DNA of 64,000 bases from Anoxybacillus amylolyticus (GCF_001634285.1 NZ_CP015438.1:2430001-2494000), one strand, 5' to 3'; positions 52,413 to 62,850 are shown, counted from the stretch's first letter. Notes: generated by a model from the letters alone, not told the origin. Program-made: numbers and translations.

Positions 52413-53765
52413 CTATGATTTCATCACATCATACAACTCAAGAAACTTCGTGTTGAAGTCTCCTTGCACAAATTTCTCGTGCTCTAATAATTTTAAGTGA
52501 AAAGGAATCGTTGTATGAATCCCTTCAATAATAAATTCGCTAAGCGCTCGTTTCATTCGCGCAATGGCTTCTTCACGCGTCGGTGCATGGACGATGAGCT
52601 TCGCAATCATCGAATCATAATACGGGGGAATCATATAACCAGGGTAGGCGGCCGAATCGACGCGCACCCCTAATCCTCCTGGCGGAAGGTACATTTGAAT
52701 GCGCCCCGGCGATGGCATAAAGTTTTTCTCCGGGTTTTCCGCATTAATTCGGCATTCAATTGCCCAGCCGTTAAATGTCACTTCGTCTTGCGTCAACGAC
52801 AGCGTTTCACCAGAAGCGACGCGAATTTGCTCTTTAATTAAGTCCACGCCTGTAATTAATTCGGTAACTGGATGCTCGACTTGGATACGCGTATTCATTT
52901 CCATAAAATAAAACTTTTTCGCGTGATGGTCAAAAATGAACTCGACCGTTCCAGCGCCTGTGTAATTCACGGCTTTCGCTGCTTTTACAGCCGCTTCTCC
53001 CATCTGCTTGCGCATTTCCTCATCTAACGCTGGTGAAGGAGCTTCTTCGACAAGCTTTTGCAAGCGACGCTGAATCGAGCAATCCCGCTCTCCTAAATGA
53101 ATGACATTTCCGTAAGAGTCCGCGAGCACTTGAATTTCCACATGCCGGAAATCTTCGATGTATTTCTCGATATACACCCCTGGATTGCCAAACGCTGTCG
53201 CTGCTTCTTGTTGGGTAATGTTAATGCCTTTAACTAGCTCTTGCTCGTTTCTAGCGACGCGAATTCCTTTGCCGCCGCCGCCTGCTGTCGCTTTAATAAT
53301 GACAGGATAGCCGATTTCATTGGCTAGCGCAAGCGCCTCATCGATTGTGCCGATGATTCCTTTGGATCCTGGAACAATGGGAACGCCAGCTTCGCGCATC
53401 GTTTCGCGGGCAATATCTTTAATGCCCATTTTTGTAATCGCTTCCGGGCTTGGGCCAACAAATGTAATGTTGCATTCTCGGCAAAGTTCAGCAAAGGCAG
53501 CGTTTTCCGCTAAAAAGCCGTATCCTGGGTGAATGGCATCACAGCCCGTTAATGTCGCGACACTCATAATGTTCGTGAAGTTTAAATAGCTATCTTTTGA
53601 AGCAGTCGGTCCAATACAATACGCTTCATCGGCTAATTGAACGTGTAGCGCTTCCCGGTCGGCTTCCGAAAACACCGCCACCGTTTCAATGCCTAGCTCT
53701 TTGCACGCCCGAATGACGCGAACGGCGATTTCCCCCCGATTGGCTACTAGTAATTTTTTAATCAT
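52413..53765 (-). CDS. accC: Acetyl-CoA carboxylase, biotin carboxylase subunit
   Basis: A 450-residue ATP-grasp enzyme that carboxylates the biotin on AccB, for malonyl-CoA and fatty acid synthesis. The N-terminal fold [20 protein letters not shown], the ATP-grasp lysine in [14 protein letters not shown] near residue 160, and the catalytic [14 protein letters not shown] near residue 288 are intact. It could also serve the YqjD carboxyltransferase, as that lacks its own; this is inference. Confidence 0.96.
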   Translation of the reverse strand: MIKKLLVANRGEIAVRVIRACKELGIETVAVFSEADREALHVQLADEAYCIGPTASKDSYLNFTNIMSVATLTGCDAIHPGYGFLAENAAFAELCRECNITFVGPSPEAITKMGIKDIARETMREAGVPIVPGSKGIIGTIDEALALANEIGYPVIIKATAGGGGKGIRVARNEQELVKGINITQQEAATAFGNPGVYIEKYIEDFRHVEIQVLADSYGNVIHLGERDCSIQRRLQKLVEEAPSPALDEEMRKQMGEAAVKAAKAVNYTGAGTVEFIFDHHAKKFYFMEMNTRIQVEHPVTELITGVDLIKEQIRVASGETLSLTQDEVTFNGWAIECRINAENPEKNFMPSPGRIQMYLPPGGLGVRVDSAAYPGYMIPPYYDSMIAKLIVHAPTREEAIARMKRALSEFIIEGIHTTIPFHLKLLEHEKFVQGDFNTKFLELYDVMKS

Positions 53766-53780
53766 GGCTCGTCCCCCTTA

Positions 53781-54296
53781 TTATTCTGGCTTCACAAGGA
53801 ATAAAGGTTGTCCGTATTCGACGAGCTGGCCATTTTGGACAAGAATTTCGACGATTTCGCCGTTCACTTCTGCTTCAATTTCGTTAAAGAGCTTCATCGC
53901 TTCAATAATGCAAACAATCGTATCGGTTTTCACTTTATCGCCTACTTTGACATACGGTGCTGCATCTGGAGATGGCGCAGCGTAAAACGTTCCGACCATT
54001 GGCGATGTGATTTTATGCAAGTTGTCAGCGTTCACTTCTTGCTTTGGCGGCTCCGCCTGCTTCACTTCTTGCACAGGTGCTGCTGACGTTTGCATCGCTT
54101 CTTGGACAGGTGCTGCCACTTCTTTCACAACCGCTTTTGGTGCTTCTACGACCGTTTGGACAACCGCTCCAGCTGGCACGTTGCCGTTTGGTTTTTTCAT
54201 ATGTACTTTCGTACCCTCATGTTCATATAAAAACTCTTCAATGTTTGCTTGGTCAATTAATCGAATCAATTCACGAATTTCTTGGATTTTCAACAT
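53781..54296 (-). CDS. accB: Acetyl-CoA carboxylase, biotin carboxyl carrier protein
   Basis: A 171-residue biotin carrier. An N-terminal helical part ([22 protein letters not shown]), an Ala/Pro/Val-rich linker (about 45-90) and a biotinyl domain with the biotinylated K135 (IEAMKLFNE) are seen, and the thumb [24 protein letters not shown] use the second ATG, 6 bases after GAGGTG. First gene of accB-accC-yqhY. Confidence 0.95.
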   Translation of the reverse strand: MLKIQEIRELIRLIDQANIEEFLYEHEGTKVHMKKPNGNVPAGAVVQTVVEAPKAVVKEVAAPVQEAMQTSAAPVQEVKQAEPPKQEVNADNLHKITSPMVGTFYAAPSPDAAPYVKVGDKVKTDTIVCIIEAMKLFNEIEAEVNGEIVEILVQNGQLVEYGQPLFLVKPE

Positions 54297-54477
54297 CATT
54301 CACACCTCTCGCCCCAAAATTGTGTCATATACTACCATCATACGACAGACCTTCCCTCATATTCAACAATAGAATAAGACTTTTCGGTAGATTTACTACC
54401 TAGTCATACAAACAATTATTATTATATAGCATTAAAATCATTTTTCCACTATGAAAAATAAAATAAGCGCCATCTTA

Positions 54478-54516
54478 AAAAAAGCTGGCCTCTATTACAG
54501 AAGCCAGCTTTTTCTT
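54478..54516 (-). terminator. Intrinsic terminator of the spoIIIA operon
   Basis: AAAGCTGGCTTC and GAGGCCAGCTTT pair around TGTAATA on the minus strand, followed by TTTTTAAG. One mismatch is present. Confidence 0.9.
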
Positions 54517-55087
54517 ATTTTGTCGGTTGGAATTCGACCGCGATATCTTGCATATCGTTTAATTCGCTTTTTACAAGCTGAATAATTTCATTTGCTGCTT
54601 GCTTAGAGCTTTTTTTTGCTTTAACGGTTACCCTTACTGTATCACCGTCCGCGCGAACGAGGACGTCTTCATATCCGCCTTTTGATTTGATGAGCGTTTC
54701 TAGCGTCGCTTCTTTCTCGGCGAGTGCCTCGAGCTGCTGAATTTTATCCATCGCTTCACTTTTTTGCTCTGCCGTCGCACTTGTCGAGGCAACGACCGCA
54801 TTTAGTTGGTCACGTAAACGGCTACGTTGATCCTCAATTTGCAGACGTAAAGCTGTAAAGACATCATCGCTAGCAATACTTGATGTGACTTTTTCATCTT
54901 TCGCTTCCGTTTCTTGTACGGCTACATCTGTTCCTTTTGCTTTATCTTTTCCACTGTTTGTCTTCGTTTGATCATTCATAAACGCGACACTATCATTCAT
55001 GTTTTTTGGAGCCGTCACATAATAGACAGACAATACAACTACTAGGCTTAACATTGTCAATAACCAAACCGTTTGTTTTTTTAGCAT
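54515..55087 (-). CDS. spoIIIAH: Stage III sporulation protein AH
   Basis: A 190-residue mother-cell protein whose extracellular domain meets forespore SpoIIQ to form the channel between the cells. A membrane anchor (residues 5-27) is followed by an acidic linker and a YscJ/FliF-like domain (KVTSSIASDDVFTALRLQIEDQRSRLRDQL... VRADGDTVRVTVKA). I start at the ATG giving MLKKQTVWLL, 9 bases after GGGAGG, rather than at a TTG three codons earlier. Confidence 0.94.
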   Translation of the reverse strand: MLKKQTVWLLTMLSLVVVLSVYYVTAPKNMNDSVAFMNDQTKTNSGKDKAKGTDVAVQETEAKDEKVTSSIASDDVFTALRLQIEDQRSRLRDQLNAVVASTSATAEQKSEAMDKIQQLEALAEKEATLETLIKSKGGYEDVLVRADGDTVRVTVKAKKSSKQAANEIIQLVKSELNDMQDIAVEFQPTK

Positions 55088-55102
55088 ATAAGTCAACCTC
55101 CC

Positions 55103-55732
55103 TTATTTTTTTGGCAATACAGCGACACGATAACTCGGGACATTGAGGACGCGTGTTACCGCTTCGACAATCCATTGTTTAATTTGTAAATTATCCGCCC
55201 CCTTCGCAACGACAAGCACCCCACGAATATCTGGTTTTTTCGTTGTGACAATAATTGGCTGTTCTCCTTCTCCATCACGGGTCATCACAACTTGTTCGTT
55301 AAACGAATGGTTTTCGATTTTCCGCTTGCCACCTTCGCGGTCGGTTTCATCCGTCGTTTGCTGCTGAGTGACACGGTTTTTTTCTAATACTTTTACTTCG
55401 GTGGCATCAACGTTGACAACAACTGTAACATCTTGTACTCCTTCGATCGATTCTAGCGCTGCTTTTAGCTGCTCTTCGTATTGCTGTTCGTACTCGGCAA
55501 TGACTTTTGCTTTCGTATCCGACGTTTTTCCGAACGTCTCTACCGCTTTGTTGTCCGCTTTTCCTGAGACTGTGACAACGTTTGTTGATGATTGGTCTTT
55601 CCATGTATGGCTCATAAGCATGACCATTACTCCCACAAAGAGTAGAAGCAATACGTAAATCGCAGAGACAGGCTTCTTTTCTTTTGTTTCATTTTCCGAT
55701 AGTCCAAGCCATCGCTTAATGTACGGAAGCAT
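55103..55732 (-). CDS. spoIIIAG: Stage III sporulation protein AG
   Basis: A 209-residue protein with one membrane helix (about residues 24-42) and a ring-forming extracellular domain (EQQYEEQLKAALESIEGVQDVTVVVNVDATEVKVLEKNRV and later PDIRGVLVVAKGADN). It forms a large ring in the feeding channel. I start at ATG 55732 (MLPYIKRWLGLSE) after GGGAGGGACTGG; it overlaps the spoIIIAF end by 17 bases. Confidence 0.93.
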   Translation of the reverse strand: MLPYIKRWLGLSENETKEKKPVSAIYVLLLLFVGVMVMLMSHTWKDQSSTNVVTVSGKADNKAVETFGKTSDTKAKVIAEYEQQYEEQLKAALESIEGVQDVTVVVNVDATEVKVLEKNRVTQQQTTDETDREGGKRKIENHSFNEQVVMTRDGEGEQPIIVTTKKPDIRGVLVVAKGADNLQIKQWIVEAVTRVLNVPSYRVAVLPKK

Positions 55733-56348
55733 CCCCCCAGTCCCTCCCTTCCATTTGGACAATGATTTTTTCTTCGTGTACCCCCCATTTCGTAGCGAAA
55801 AATGATGCGAGCTTTTTTCGTAATGCTTCGTTTTCTCCATCGTTGGAAATAGGTTTTGACACATCGATTATCACTGGCTGGATTGTCTGTTGTGTTGGTG
55901 TGTGCTGCTGGCTGACCACTACTTCAATTGTTTGAATATCGTCAAAAGTTGGCAGCGAAGAACGTTCATTTGTTTGCAAAGTGATATGTTGCACCGTCAA
56001 CCCATATTGTTTCATCAACTCCCCAGCCACTTGTTTTTTCATCTGGACAGCCATTTGTTCTAAAATATATGCACGTTGTGAGGCTTGTATTTCTTTTTTC
56101 TTTTGTTCTAGCTCATTTTTCATCGTTTCTTGTTGATCACTTTCTCCTGCGCTCACTGTTGTTAAAAGGCGGTCAACATCCAGTGAAAAAATGCTTAGTA
56201 GTGGCGATAGCATGATAAGAAGGAGAATAAGCCCGATAACCATTTTCACATATTTTTGAAAACTTGAAGATGGTAGCAATAAATCAATGACAATCGTAAA
56301 CAAAAGAAACACAATAATGGTCGTGACCCATGAAATGATAACGTGCAT
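55716..56348 (-). CDS. spoIIIAF: Stage III sporulation protein AF
   Basis: A 210-residue protein with two membrane helices in the first 60 residues (IISWVTTIIVFLLFTIVIDLLLP and KMVIGLILLLIMLSPLLSIF), then a coiled-coil-rich, extracytoplasmic domain. This is the SpoIIIAF layout. It overlaps spoIIIAG. Part of the mother-cell channel apparatus. Confidence 0.92.
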   Translation of the reverse strand: MHVIISWVTTIIVFLLFTIVIDLLLPSSSFQKYVKMVIGLILLLIMLSPLLSIFSLDVDRLLTTVSAGESDQQETMKNELEQKKKEIQASQRAYILEQMAVQMKKQVAGELMKQYGLTVQHITLQTNERSSLPTFDDIQTIEVVVSQQHTPTQQTIQPVIIDVSKPISNDGENEALRKKLASFFATKWGVHEEKIIVQMEGRDWGDASVH

Positions 56349-56360
56349 CGCTTCTCCTCC

Positions 56361-57524
56361 TTAACGAACCATCATCGTAATATTTCCAGCGGTAATGATG
56401 ACCGTTAAACTAAGAAAAAACATGAGCGAAACAATCGCTAACGCTGCTAAAATATAAAGAACGCTTTTGCTAATAATGTTTAAGCAAGCAATAACAGGGC
56501 CACCCCCAAGCGGTTGCAACACAGCTGCCGATAATTTGTATACAAAGGAGATAATAAAAATTTTTAAGGCTGGAAAAACAGCAATGAGGAGCACTAAGGC
56601 GACACCAGCAACCCCAACCGCATTTTTTAATAGCATGGAAGCAGTAACAACCGTATCGGTGGCATCGGTAAACATTTTTCCAATTACAGGAATAAAATTC
56701 CCCGCAACAAATTTAGCCGTTCGTAATGCAACCCCGTCCGCGATTGCTGCCGTCGCCCCTTTCACTGACATTACGCCGAGAAAAATTGTTAAAATCGCCC
56801 CAAGCGCCCCCATCGCTACTTTCGTAAATAAATCCGCCAATTGCGTTACTTTATAATGCTCAGACATCGTGCTGACGATATTTAATAGCGCTGCTAAAAA
56901 CAAAAGCGGCAAGGCGATGTATTCGACGATTGCCCCAGTTACATTCATGAGGAAAAGAACCATCGGGTGAAAAAACGCTGCTGAAACAAGCCCACCAGAA
57001 GAAGCTAACAATGCCAACAAGAGCGGAATGAGGGCAATCATAAAATGGGTCATCGTTTGGATAGCCTCTTGGGCGTATTCCATTGCCAAACGAAAGCTAT
57101 TTAGCGCAAGAATCATTAGCACCATATAGACGACAGCATAGGCGACTTTGCTAACCGCTTGCTGTTCAAACGCATTTTGCAGCGACTGCAAAAACATGCT
57201 AAAGACGGTTAATAATATAAGCATGCCAAGCAGTTTTCCGTTTGCTTGCAATTCGTAGACAAGGAACTTTACCAATGCTGTCAGCCACGCTTTGAACGAC
57301 CATTCTTTCTCCCCTTGCAAAAACTCCATTAACGATCCTTTCTGACTTTCCGGCAAAAACCCACCATATTTGACAATAATGTCATTCCAATACTTTTGGA
57401 TATCTCCTATATCGACTGTCTCTAGCTGTTTTTCCGCCATCTGCTGTTCGTTAGGGGCAGCTTGTACTACAGGCGATAAAAAAAAGGAAGCGGCAAATAA
57501 CCACGAGATTATCGCTTTTTTCAA
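56361..57524 (-). CDS. spoIIIAE: Stage III sporulation protein AE
   Basis: A 387-residue polytopic protein with an N-terminal signal-like segment (residues 5-22) and about seven further membrane helices. The conserved stretch VVYMVLMILALNSFRLAMEYAQEAIQTM and GALGAILTIFLGVMSVKGATAAIADGVALRTAKFVAGNFIPVIGKMFTDATDTV mark the family. The start is TTG after AGGGGGTGA. It gives the core membrane component of the channel complex. Confidence 0.94.
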   Translation of the reverse strand: MKKAIISWLFAASFFLSPVVQAAPNEQQMAEKQLETVDIGDIQKYWNDIIVKYGGFLPESQKGSLMEFLQGEKEWSFKAWLTALVKFLVYELQANGKLLGMLILLTVFSMFLQSLQNAFEQQAVSKVAYAVVYMVLMILALNSFRLAMEYAQEAIQTMTHFMIALIPLLLALLASSGGLVSAAFFHPMVLFLMNVTGAIVEYIALPLLFLAALLNIVSTMSEHYKVTQLADLFTKVAMGALGAILTIFLGVMSVKGATAAIADGVALRTAKFVAGNFIPVIGKMFTDATDTVVTASMLLKNAVGVAGVALVLLIAVFPALKIFIISFVYKLSAAVLQPLGGGPVIACLNIISKSVLYILAALAIVSLMFFLSLTVIITAGNITMMVR

Positions 57525-57528
57525 TCCA

Positions 57529-57933
57529 TCACCCCCTTGAGGAAGGAATCAACCCAATTACCGTTTCAATAATGGCGGTTAAAATAGGGATAGCCATCGC
57601 TAAAATTAAAATTTTGCCGCCTAGTTCAATTTTCGAAGCGATGGCACCTTGTCCAGCATCTTTCGAGATTTGCGACGCAAATTCTGCAATATAGGAAATA
57701 CCGATAATCTTTAAAATCGTTTCAAAATACACCATGTTGACGTTTGTGTCGGATGCAATTTTTTGCAACATGTGTAAAATTGCGCTAATCTGGTCAATTA
57801 AAAAAAGAAAAATGGTACACCCAACGAATACGGTTAATAAAAACGCCACGCTCGATTTATGCTCTTTTAGCAACACAACTAAAAACGTGGCGATTAATCC
57901 TATGCCGACAATTTGCAATATTTCAATCGCCAT
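57529..57933 (-). CDS. spoIIIAD: Stage III sporulation protein AD
   Basis: A 134-residue protein with four membrane helices. The segment MVYFETILKIIGISYIAEFASQISKDAGQGAIASKIELGGKILILAMAIPILTAIIET is almost family-invariant. It ends 4 bases before spoIIIAE. Confidence 0.94.
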   Translation of the reverse strand: MAIEILQIVGIGLIATFLVVLLKEHKSSVAFLLTVFVGCTIFLFLIDQISAILHMLQKIASDTNVNMVYFETILKIIGISYIAEFASQISKDAGQGAIASKIELGGKILILAMAIPILTAIIETVIGLIPSSRG

Positions 57934-57939
57934 CTCCCC

Positions 57940-58146
57940 CTAACTTTGGAACAAAAATACGTCTTTAATCTTTTGAAATAAGCTACTAATAACAGAGGCG
58001 ACCATAAATAAAATGTAAATAAAGCCGATAAGCGTAATCCATTGGGCAAATTCTTTTTTTCCCATTTGCTCTAGTACGGTATGTAGCAAAGCAATTGCCA
58101 TCCCCACCCCAGCAATTTTAAAAATGACATCGACATCGATTCCCAT
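57940..58146 (-). CDS. spoIIIAC: Stage III sporulation protein AC
   Basis: A 68-residue protein of two membrane helices (residues 6-25 and 36-55) with the conserved QMGKKEFAQWITLIGFIYILFMV. Two adjacent ATGs follow AGGAGGAAAACG; I use the second, which gives the known length, but the first is possible. Confidence 0.93.
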   Translation of the reverse strand: MGIDVDVIFKIAGVGMAIALLHTVLEQMGKKEFAQWITLIGFIYILFMVASVISSLFQKIKDVFLFQS

Positions 58147-58165
58147 CATCGTTTTCCTCCTAGCG

Positions 58166-58678
58166 TTAAATCAATAAAATAATAAGAAGCAAGCCCACAA
58201 GGAATCCTAAACTTTTTGCCATCTTTTCATAGCGCATTTTTTTGTCAAGTGCATCTTGCTCTTCACGGTCAAGATGAATAAGCGCCAAAGCAATTTGCTT
58301 TTGTTGAGCAATTCGATCGTATTGACCTAGCGTTTCACCAAATTGCTTCATCACTTCAAATTCTGCTTGTTTTAAAGCAGTCGTCCGCCAAATCGCGCGT
58401 AAGCTCTCTTCCCATGCTTCACAAACATTCGTTTCCCCTATATTTAGTTTTTCGGCAAATCGTTCAAACAAGTGGGAAAATGGGAAAGCAAGTTGTCTTG
58501 CTAAATGTAGCGACGCTTCTGTGAGCGGGGTGTGACCATACATAATTTCTGCTTCAAGCGCTTGCAACGCTACTTTTAATTGCCGTAACTGGCGAGGGCG
58601 TTCACTCAGCTGACGGGCTACTTCAAATCCACTCCATGTCGTCGCAAGCAAAATAAGCAGCGCGCCAAACCATTTCAT
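58166..58678 (-). CDS. spoIIIAB: Stage III sporulation protein AB
   Basis: A 170-residue protein with an N-terminal hydrophobic anchor (residues 5-20), a helical middle domain (RQLRQLKVALQALEAEIMYGHTPLTEA, type II secretion F-like) and a C-terminal membrane segment (LGFLVGLLLIILLI). The ATG overlaps the spoIIIAA stop by 4 bases. Confidence 0.94.
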   Translation of the reverse strand: MKWFGALLILLATTWSGFEVARQLSERPRQLRQLKVALQALEAEIMYGHTPLTEASLHLARQLAFPFSHLFERFAEKLNIGETNVCEAWEESLRAIWRTTALKQAEFEVMKQFGETLGQYDRIAQQKQIALALIHLDREEQDALDKKMRYEKMAKSLGFLVGLLLIILLI

Positions 58679-59595
58679 CTTCCCACCCCCGCGAATAGCA
58701 CTGTTCCTGACCGGTCGAGCACGCGGCTGACAGTCCCTGGACCGCGCTCATTCGTCAGTTCAATAAACCGTTCAAATACGCGTTGTTCGATAAGCGCGCG
58801 CAGCGTCGGACGGTTGATAACATCGTCCCAATCTTTTCCGTGAACAGTCGTCCATACACATACACCAGCACGGACCGCTTCTAATATGGCTTCGCTATCT
58901 TCTAAGCGGCCGATTTCATCGACAACGAGTACGTCCGGACTCATTGAACGAATCATCATCATCATTCCTTCTGCCTTCGGACAAGCATCCAACACATCGA
59001 CCCGGCTCCCTAATTCAAACTGGGGGATGCCTTTCACACATCCTGCAATTTCCGAACGTTCATCGATAATGCTGACTTTTTGCGCCGGGATGTTTTTCGC
59101 GGGGACACCGCTGCTAATCGTGCGCGCAATGTCGCGAAGAAGCGTTGTTTTTCCTGTTTGTGGAGAGCCGATAATCATCGTATGACGCCAGCGCCCGTTG
59201 TACACATATGGAATTAACGGTTGGGCGATGCCTATTTTTTGTTTGGCCACGCGTATATTAAAAGAGGTCACGTAGCGAATCGCTTTCACGCTTCCCCCAT
59301 CGGTAATCACTTTTCCTGCCAACCCAACACGGTGTCCACCTTGAATGGTAATAAATCCGCGCTTTAATTCTTCTTCCATTGCATATATCGAATAGTGGCT
59401 AAGCTTGTTTAAAAGCTGGACACCGTCTTCGGCGGTAACTTCGTACGGAAGAAAGTATGGAGTTCCTTTCGCGATCACCTCTAACGGACGCTGTACGCGA
59501 AGGCGGATTTCCTCGATTTCGTTTTTCCAAGGAAATGACCATTTTTCTAGTACGTCTGCAATTGTTTTTGGCAACACGTCTATAATTGGCTGCAT
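58675..59595 (-). CDS. spoIIIAA: Stage III sporulation protein AA, ATPase
   Basis: A 306-residue secretion-type ATPase of the SpoIIIA channel, cytoplasmic in the mother cell. Walker A is GSPQTGKTT (residues 143-151) and Walker B VLVVDEIGRLED near residue 217. GGHRVGLAGKV near residue 87 is conserved. It is the first gene of the eight-gene operon; the reading frames are all intact. Confidence 0.95.
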   Translation of the reverse strand: MQPIIDVLPKTIADVLEKWSFPWKNEIEEIRLRVQRPLEVIAKGTPYFLPYEVTAEDGVQLLNKLSHYSIYAMEEELKRGFITIQGGHRVGLAGKVITDGGSVKAIRYVTSFNIRVAKQKIGIAQPLIPYVYNGRWRHTMIIGSPQTGKTTLLRDIARTISSGVPAKNIPAQKVSIIDERSEIAGCVKGIPQFELGSRVDVLDACPKAEGMMMMIRSMSPDVLVVDEIGRLEDSEAILEAVRAGVCVWTTVHGKDWDDVINRPTLRALIEQRVFERFIELTNERGPGTVSRVLDRSGTVLFAGVGR

Positions 59596-59607
59596 ACGCC
59601 CTGCCTC

Positions 59608-59889
59608 CTATTTATAGATTCCAAAGAGAATGAACGCGACACCGATCCCGATCCAAAATAATTTGGCAAAAGAAAGCTCGTCCGTGAGCGAAAGCAGACC
59701 AATGGTCATCGTCGCAATAAAAATAATCGGGCCGACGACCGCAAGCAGCGCGTTGACGGCTACCGCTTTTTTTACATCGTTTAACATGAGCATTGCTATT
59801 GCTGCTGTCAATTCAATAGCCGCAGATAATACCCGCAACCCTGCCATCGAAAGAACTGTTGCATCGAATAGCGCGAGCCACCGTTTCAT
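59608..59889 (-). CDS. yqhV: YqhV-like small membrane protein
   Basis: A 93-residue protein with about three membrane helices (LSMAGLRVLSAAIELTAAIAML, AVNALLAVVGPIIFIATM and the C-terminal FWIGIGVAFILFGIYK). It corresponds to B. subtilis YqhV by size and position between efp and spoIIIAA. Its function is unknown. It ends 12 bases before spoIIIAA and may be cotranscribed. Confidence 0.85.
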   Translation of the reverse strand: MKRWLALFDATVLSMAGLRVLSAAIELTAAIAMLMLNDVKKAVAVNALLAVVGPIIFIATMTIGLLSLTDELSFAKLFWIGIGVAFILFGIYK

Positions 59890-59960
59890 CGAATCCCCCT
59901 AAAAAATATGATTAGTACAACCTATGCAGCACTCGCCCATTTCAGAAGTAGAGAAAAGAA

Positions 59961-59997
59961 AAAAACCCCTTGCTAAAATAGCAAGGGGTTTTTTGTT
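59961..59997 (-). terminator. Intrinsic terminator of efp
   Basis: AAAACCCCTTGCTA and TAGCAAGGGGTTTT form a near-perfect stem around TTT on the minus strand, followed by a T-rich run. T-tracts occur on both strands. Confidence 0.93.
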
Positions 59998-60553
59998 ACG
60001 CGCGGGAGACGTATGTTCCGTCTGTTGTATTAATAATGAGAACATCGCCTTCGTTGACGAAGAACGGCACTTGTACGACAAGGCCTGTTTCTAACGTTGC
60101 TGGTTTCGATCCGCCAGAAGCAGTGTCGCCTTTAATGCCTGGCTCTGTTTCCACGACTTTAAGTTCTACTGTGTTTGGAAGTTCTATCCCGATTGTTTCG
60201 CCTTGGTACATCATAATGAATACTTCCATATTTTCTTTTAAAAATTTTAATTCATGCTCGATTTGTTGCGAAGAAAGTTCAATTTGCTCGTACGTTTCTG
60301 TGTCCATAAAGACGTGCTGGTCGCCGTTCGCATATAAATATTGCATTTTTCGGTTGTCAATCTGAGCACGGTTCACTTTTTCACCGGCACGGAACGTTCT
60401 TTCTTGAATCGATCCTGTGCGAAGGTTACGGAGCTTCGAACGAACGAATGCTGCCCCTTTTCCTGGTTTTACGTGTTGGAACTCGATGACGCGCCAAATC
60501 TCGCCATCTACTTCAATCGTTAGTCCTGTGCGAAAATCGTTTACTGAAATCAT
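59996..60553 (-). CDS. efp: Translation elongation factor P
   Basis: A 185-residue three-domain factor that rescues ribosomes stalled at polyproline. The modified residue is K32 in [12 protein letters not shown] start it at the ATG giving [10 protein letters not shown], 10 bases after AGGAGG, matching the standard length; an upstream codon adds 8 residues without support. It follows papA, the conserved order in Bacillus. Confidence 0.96.
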   Translation of the reverse strand: MISVNDFRTGLTIEVDGEIWRVIEFQHVKPGKGAAFVRSKLRNLRTGSIQERTFRAGEKVNRAQIDNRKMQYLYANGDQHVFMDTETYEQIELSSQQIEHELKFLKENMEVFIMMYQGETIGIELPNTVELKVVETEPGIKGDTASGGSKPATLETGLVVQVPFFVNEGDVLIINTTDGTYVSRA

Positions 60554-60580
60554 CGACCAATATCCTCCTACTTCCAAATA

Positions 60581-61642
60581 TTATAAAATAATAAGCTCTT
60601 TTGGTGAGCGAGTCAGCGATTCGTTACCGTCCGCAGTGACAACCGTGTCGTCTTCAATGCGCACACCGCCTAGCCCCGCTATGTAAATGCCTGGCTCTAC
60701 CGTGACCACCATTCCCGGTTCTAACACCGTTTCCGAACGAGCGGATAATGCTGGTCCTTCGTGCACTTCCAATCCGATGCCATGTCCCGTCGAATGACCA
60801 AAATATTCCCCATATCCTTTTTCTGTGATATAGTCACGAGTGAGCGCATCTGCTTCACGACCAGTCATCCCTGGCTTAATGCCTTCCATGCCGCGCAATT
60901 GCGCTTGCAAGACGACGTCGTAAATTTGTTTTAATTCGTCGCTAATATCGCCAACGGCAACGGTTCGCGTAATGTCGGAGCAATAGCTTTTGTAATAAGC
61001 GCCGAAATCAAGGGTTACTAACTCCCCTTTTTCGATTACTTTGTCGCTTGCCACTCCATGCGGTAACGCCGAACGATAGCCAGATGCAACGATAATATCA
61101 AAGGAAGAAGAAACAGCGCCTTGTTTGCGCATAAAAAACTCTAGTTCGTTCGCCACTTCTCTTTCGGTCACGCCAGGACGAATAAACCGAGTGATATGGT
61201 CAAACGCTGCATCGGCAATCTCTGCTGCTTCCTTTAATATCTTAATCTCTGCGGCGGACTTAATCAAGCGCAACTTTTCAATGATTCCCGAAACCGGCAC
61301 AAGTTCAGCTTTCATTTCTTTTGCATACGCTTGAAACGTTGCGTACGATAGGTGGTCTTGTTCAAATCCGAGCTTTTCAATGCCAAGCCGTTCGACTTGT
61401 TTTGCCACTTCTTCAATGATGAGTCCTGTATGTTGAACAATTTCGTACCCTTCCACTTGCCGAGATGCTTGCTCGGTGTAGCGAAAATCGGTGATAAATA
61501 CCGCTTTGGTTTGACCAATTACAACAACGCCAGCCGTCCCAGTAAACCCTGTCATGTACCGCCGGTTGTACCCACTTGTAATGAGCATGCCGTCAATATC
61601 GTATTCCGCAAACCGTTCCCGTAATTTCTCTATTTTTTCCAT
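60581..61642 (-). CDS. papA: Xaa-Pro aminopeptidase (M24 family)
   Basis: A 353-residue metallopeptidase that removes N-terminal residues before proline. An N-terminal creatinase-type domain (about 1-120) is followed by the pita-bread domain: [39 protein letters not shown] and VTVEPGIYI supply the metal ligands. B. subtilis name yqhT. Cotranscription with efp is likely: the gap is short. Confidence 0.92.
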   Translation of the reverse strand: MEKIEKLRERFAEYDIDGMLITSGYNRRYMTGFTGTAGVVVIGQTKAVFITDFRYTEQASRQVEGYEIVQHTGLIIEEVAKQVERLGIEKLGFEQDHLSYATFQAYAKEMKAELVPVSGIIEKLRLIKSAAEIKILKEAAEIADAAFDHITRFIRPGVTEREVANELEFFMRKQGAVSSSFDIIVASGYRSALPHGVASDKVIEKGELVTLDFGAYYKSYCSDITRTVAVGDISDELKQIYDVVLQAQLRGMEGIKPGMTGREADALTRDYITEKGYGEYFGHSTGHGIGLEVHEGPALSARSETVLEPGMVVTVEPGIYIAGLGGVRIEDDTVVTADGNESLTRSPKELIIL

Positions 61643-62085
61643 CGCTCTTCTCCCCCTTTTCTTTCTAACAGTGCCAAAATTGCCAACCGATAGCCGGCAA
61701 AACCAAGCCCCACAATTTGCCCAATCGTCACTGGCGCAATGACAGATACGTGACGGAATGGGTCACGGGCATGAATGTTGGAAATATGTACTTCTACCAC
61801 AGGGACATCGACACTAGCAATTGCGTCACGAATGGCATAGCTATAATGAGTGAACGCCCCTGCATTTAAAATAATGCCATCGTATGTGCCTTCCGCCGCG
61901 TGAATTTCGTCAATAATCTCTCCTTCGTGGTTGCTTTGAAAACAAGTAAGCGTCGCTCCTCGTTCCGCGGCAAAAGCAATGAGTTGCTGCTCTAAGTCAT
62001 TTAACGTGTCGCTCCCATAAATGTGCGGCTCGCGCTTACCAAGCCGGTTTAAGTTCGGACCGTTAATCAAAAGAAGACGCGCCAT
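61630..62085 (-). CDS. aroQ: 3-dehydroquinate dehydratase, type II
   Basis: A 151-residue enzyme of the shikimate pathway, dehydrating 3-dehydroquinate. [18 protein letters not shown] contains the active-site Arg and the catalytic Tyr near residue 24; [16 protein letters not shown] and [19 protein letters not shown] carry the catalytic His and substrate ligands. I use ATG 62085, two codons after a GTG. It overlaps papA by 13 bases. B. subtilis yqhS. Confidence 0.94.
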   Translation of the reverse strand: MARLLLINGPNLNRLGKREPHIYGSDTLNDLEQQLIAFAAERGATLTCFQSNHEGEIIDEIHAAEGTYDGIILNAGAFTHYSYAIRDAIASVDVPVVEVHISNIHARDPFRHVSVIAPVTIGQIVGLGFAGYRLAILALLERKGGEERWKK

Positions 62086-62148
62086 CGCCACCGCCCCTTA
62101 CAAAGAATGTTCAAACAATCCTATTTTATCATAAACTTCCTACTCCCA

Positions 62149-62661
62149 CTACTCATTTACCGTGTTTGGTGCTTGTTTTTGCTGTTCGTTTTCTTGCGAT
62201 TCAAATGAAATCGAATAACCGATGAACAATCCATACAATACATACAGGCAAATAGTAGTGATGATGGTATTTCGTTCTAGTTGTGTCACTGGACGCAAAC
62301 CTGGCAACATCGGATTGAAAATGTAAAAAACGACAACCCAAAGTACTATTCCATATCCAATGCCAACCCACATGCTTTTTTGCTTTCGAAGCAGTACATA
62401 GTAAAGAAGCGCAACTGCAATGGATATTACACCGATAAGGAAAATGGCCAAATAGTTACCCGTTTTTCCATACTTCCAATCCCCGATGTTCCATGGCAAC
62501 AAAAGCATGTTCGGACTTAGTTCAGTAAAATGAAAAAAGTATGCTAAATACCCTAACAAGCTCCAAAACACGCCGCCGACAAATCCAGTGATGGCTGCCT
62601 TCATCCATAACGCCATCGGCTGTTCGCGTTTATTTTGTTCTAATGGTTCGTTGTTTTTCAT
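62149..62661 (-). CDS. yqhR: YqhR-like membrane protein
   Basis: A 170-residue protein with four membrane helices, near residues 16-38, 58-77, 86-108 and 123-146, and charged ends (N-terminal EQNKREQ, C-terminal EQQKQ). It matches the YqhR family by size and by place between aroQ and yqhQ. GGAGGT lies 8 bases before the chosen ATG; another ATG lies directly before it. Its function is unknown. Confidence 0.8.
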   Translation of the reverse strand: MKNNEPLEQNKREQPMALWMKAAITGFVGGVFWSLLGYLAYFFHFTELSPNMLLLPWNIGDWKYGKTGNYLAIFLIGVISIAVALLYYVLLRKQKSMWVGIGYGIVLWVVVFYIFNPMLPGLRPVTQLERNTIITTICLYVLYGLFIGYSISFESQENEQQKQAPNTVNE

Positions 62662-62850
62662 CATTGCCACCTCCAATTTTAGTATGACCTTTCATAGGAA
62701 AACTCATAATAAATTTATCCGTACCATGTCTAACCAATTTTATTTTTGGCAATGATATTGCTAACATCAACCTAGAGGTTTCCGACCGTTTCTTGTAGAA
62801 TATAATAATAACAGAGGCGATAAATTTTAAGAAATAGGTTGGTGTAGACA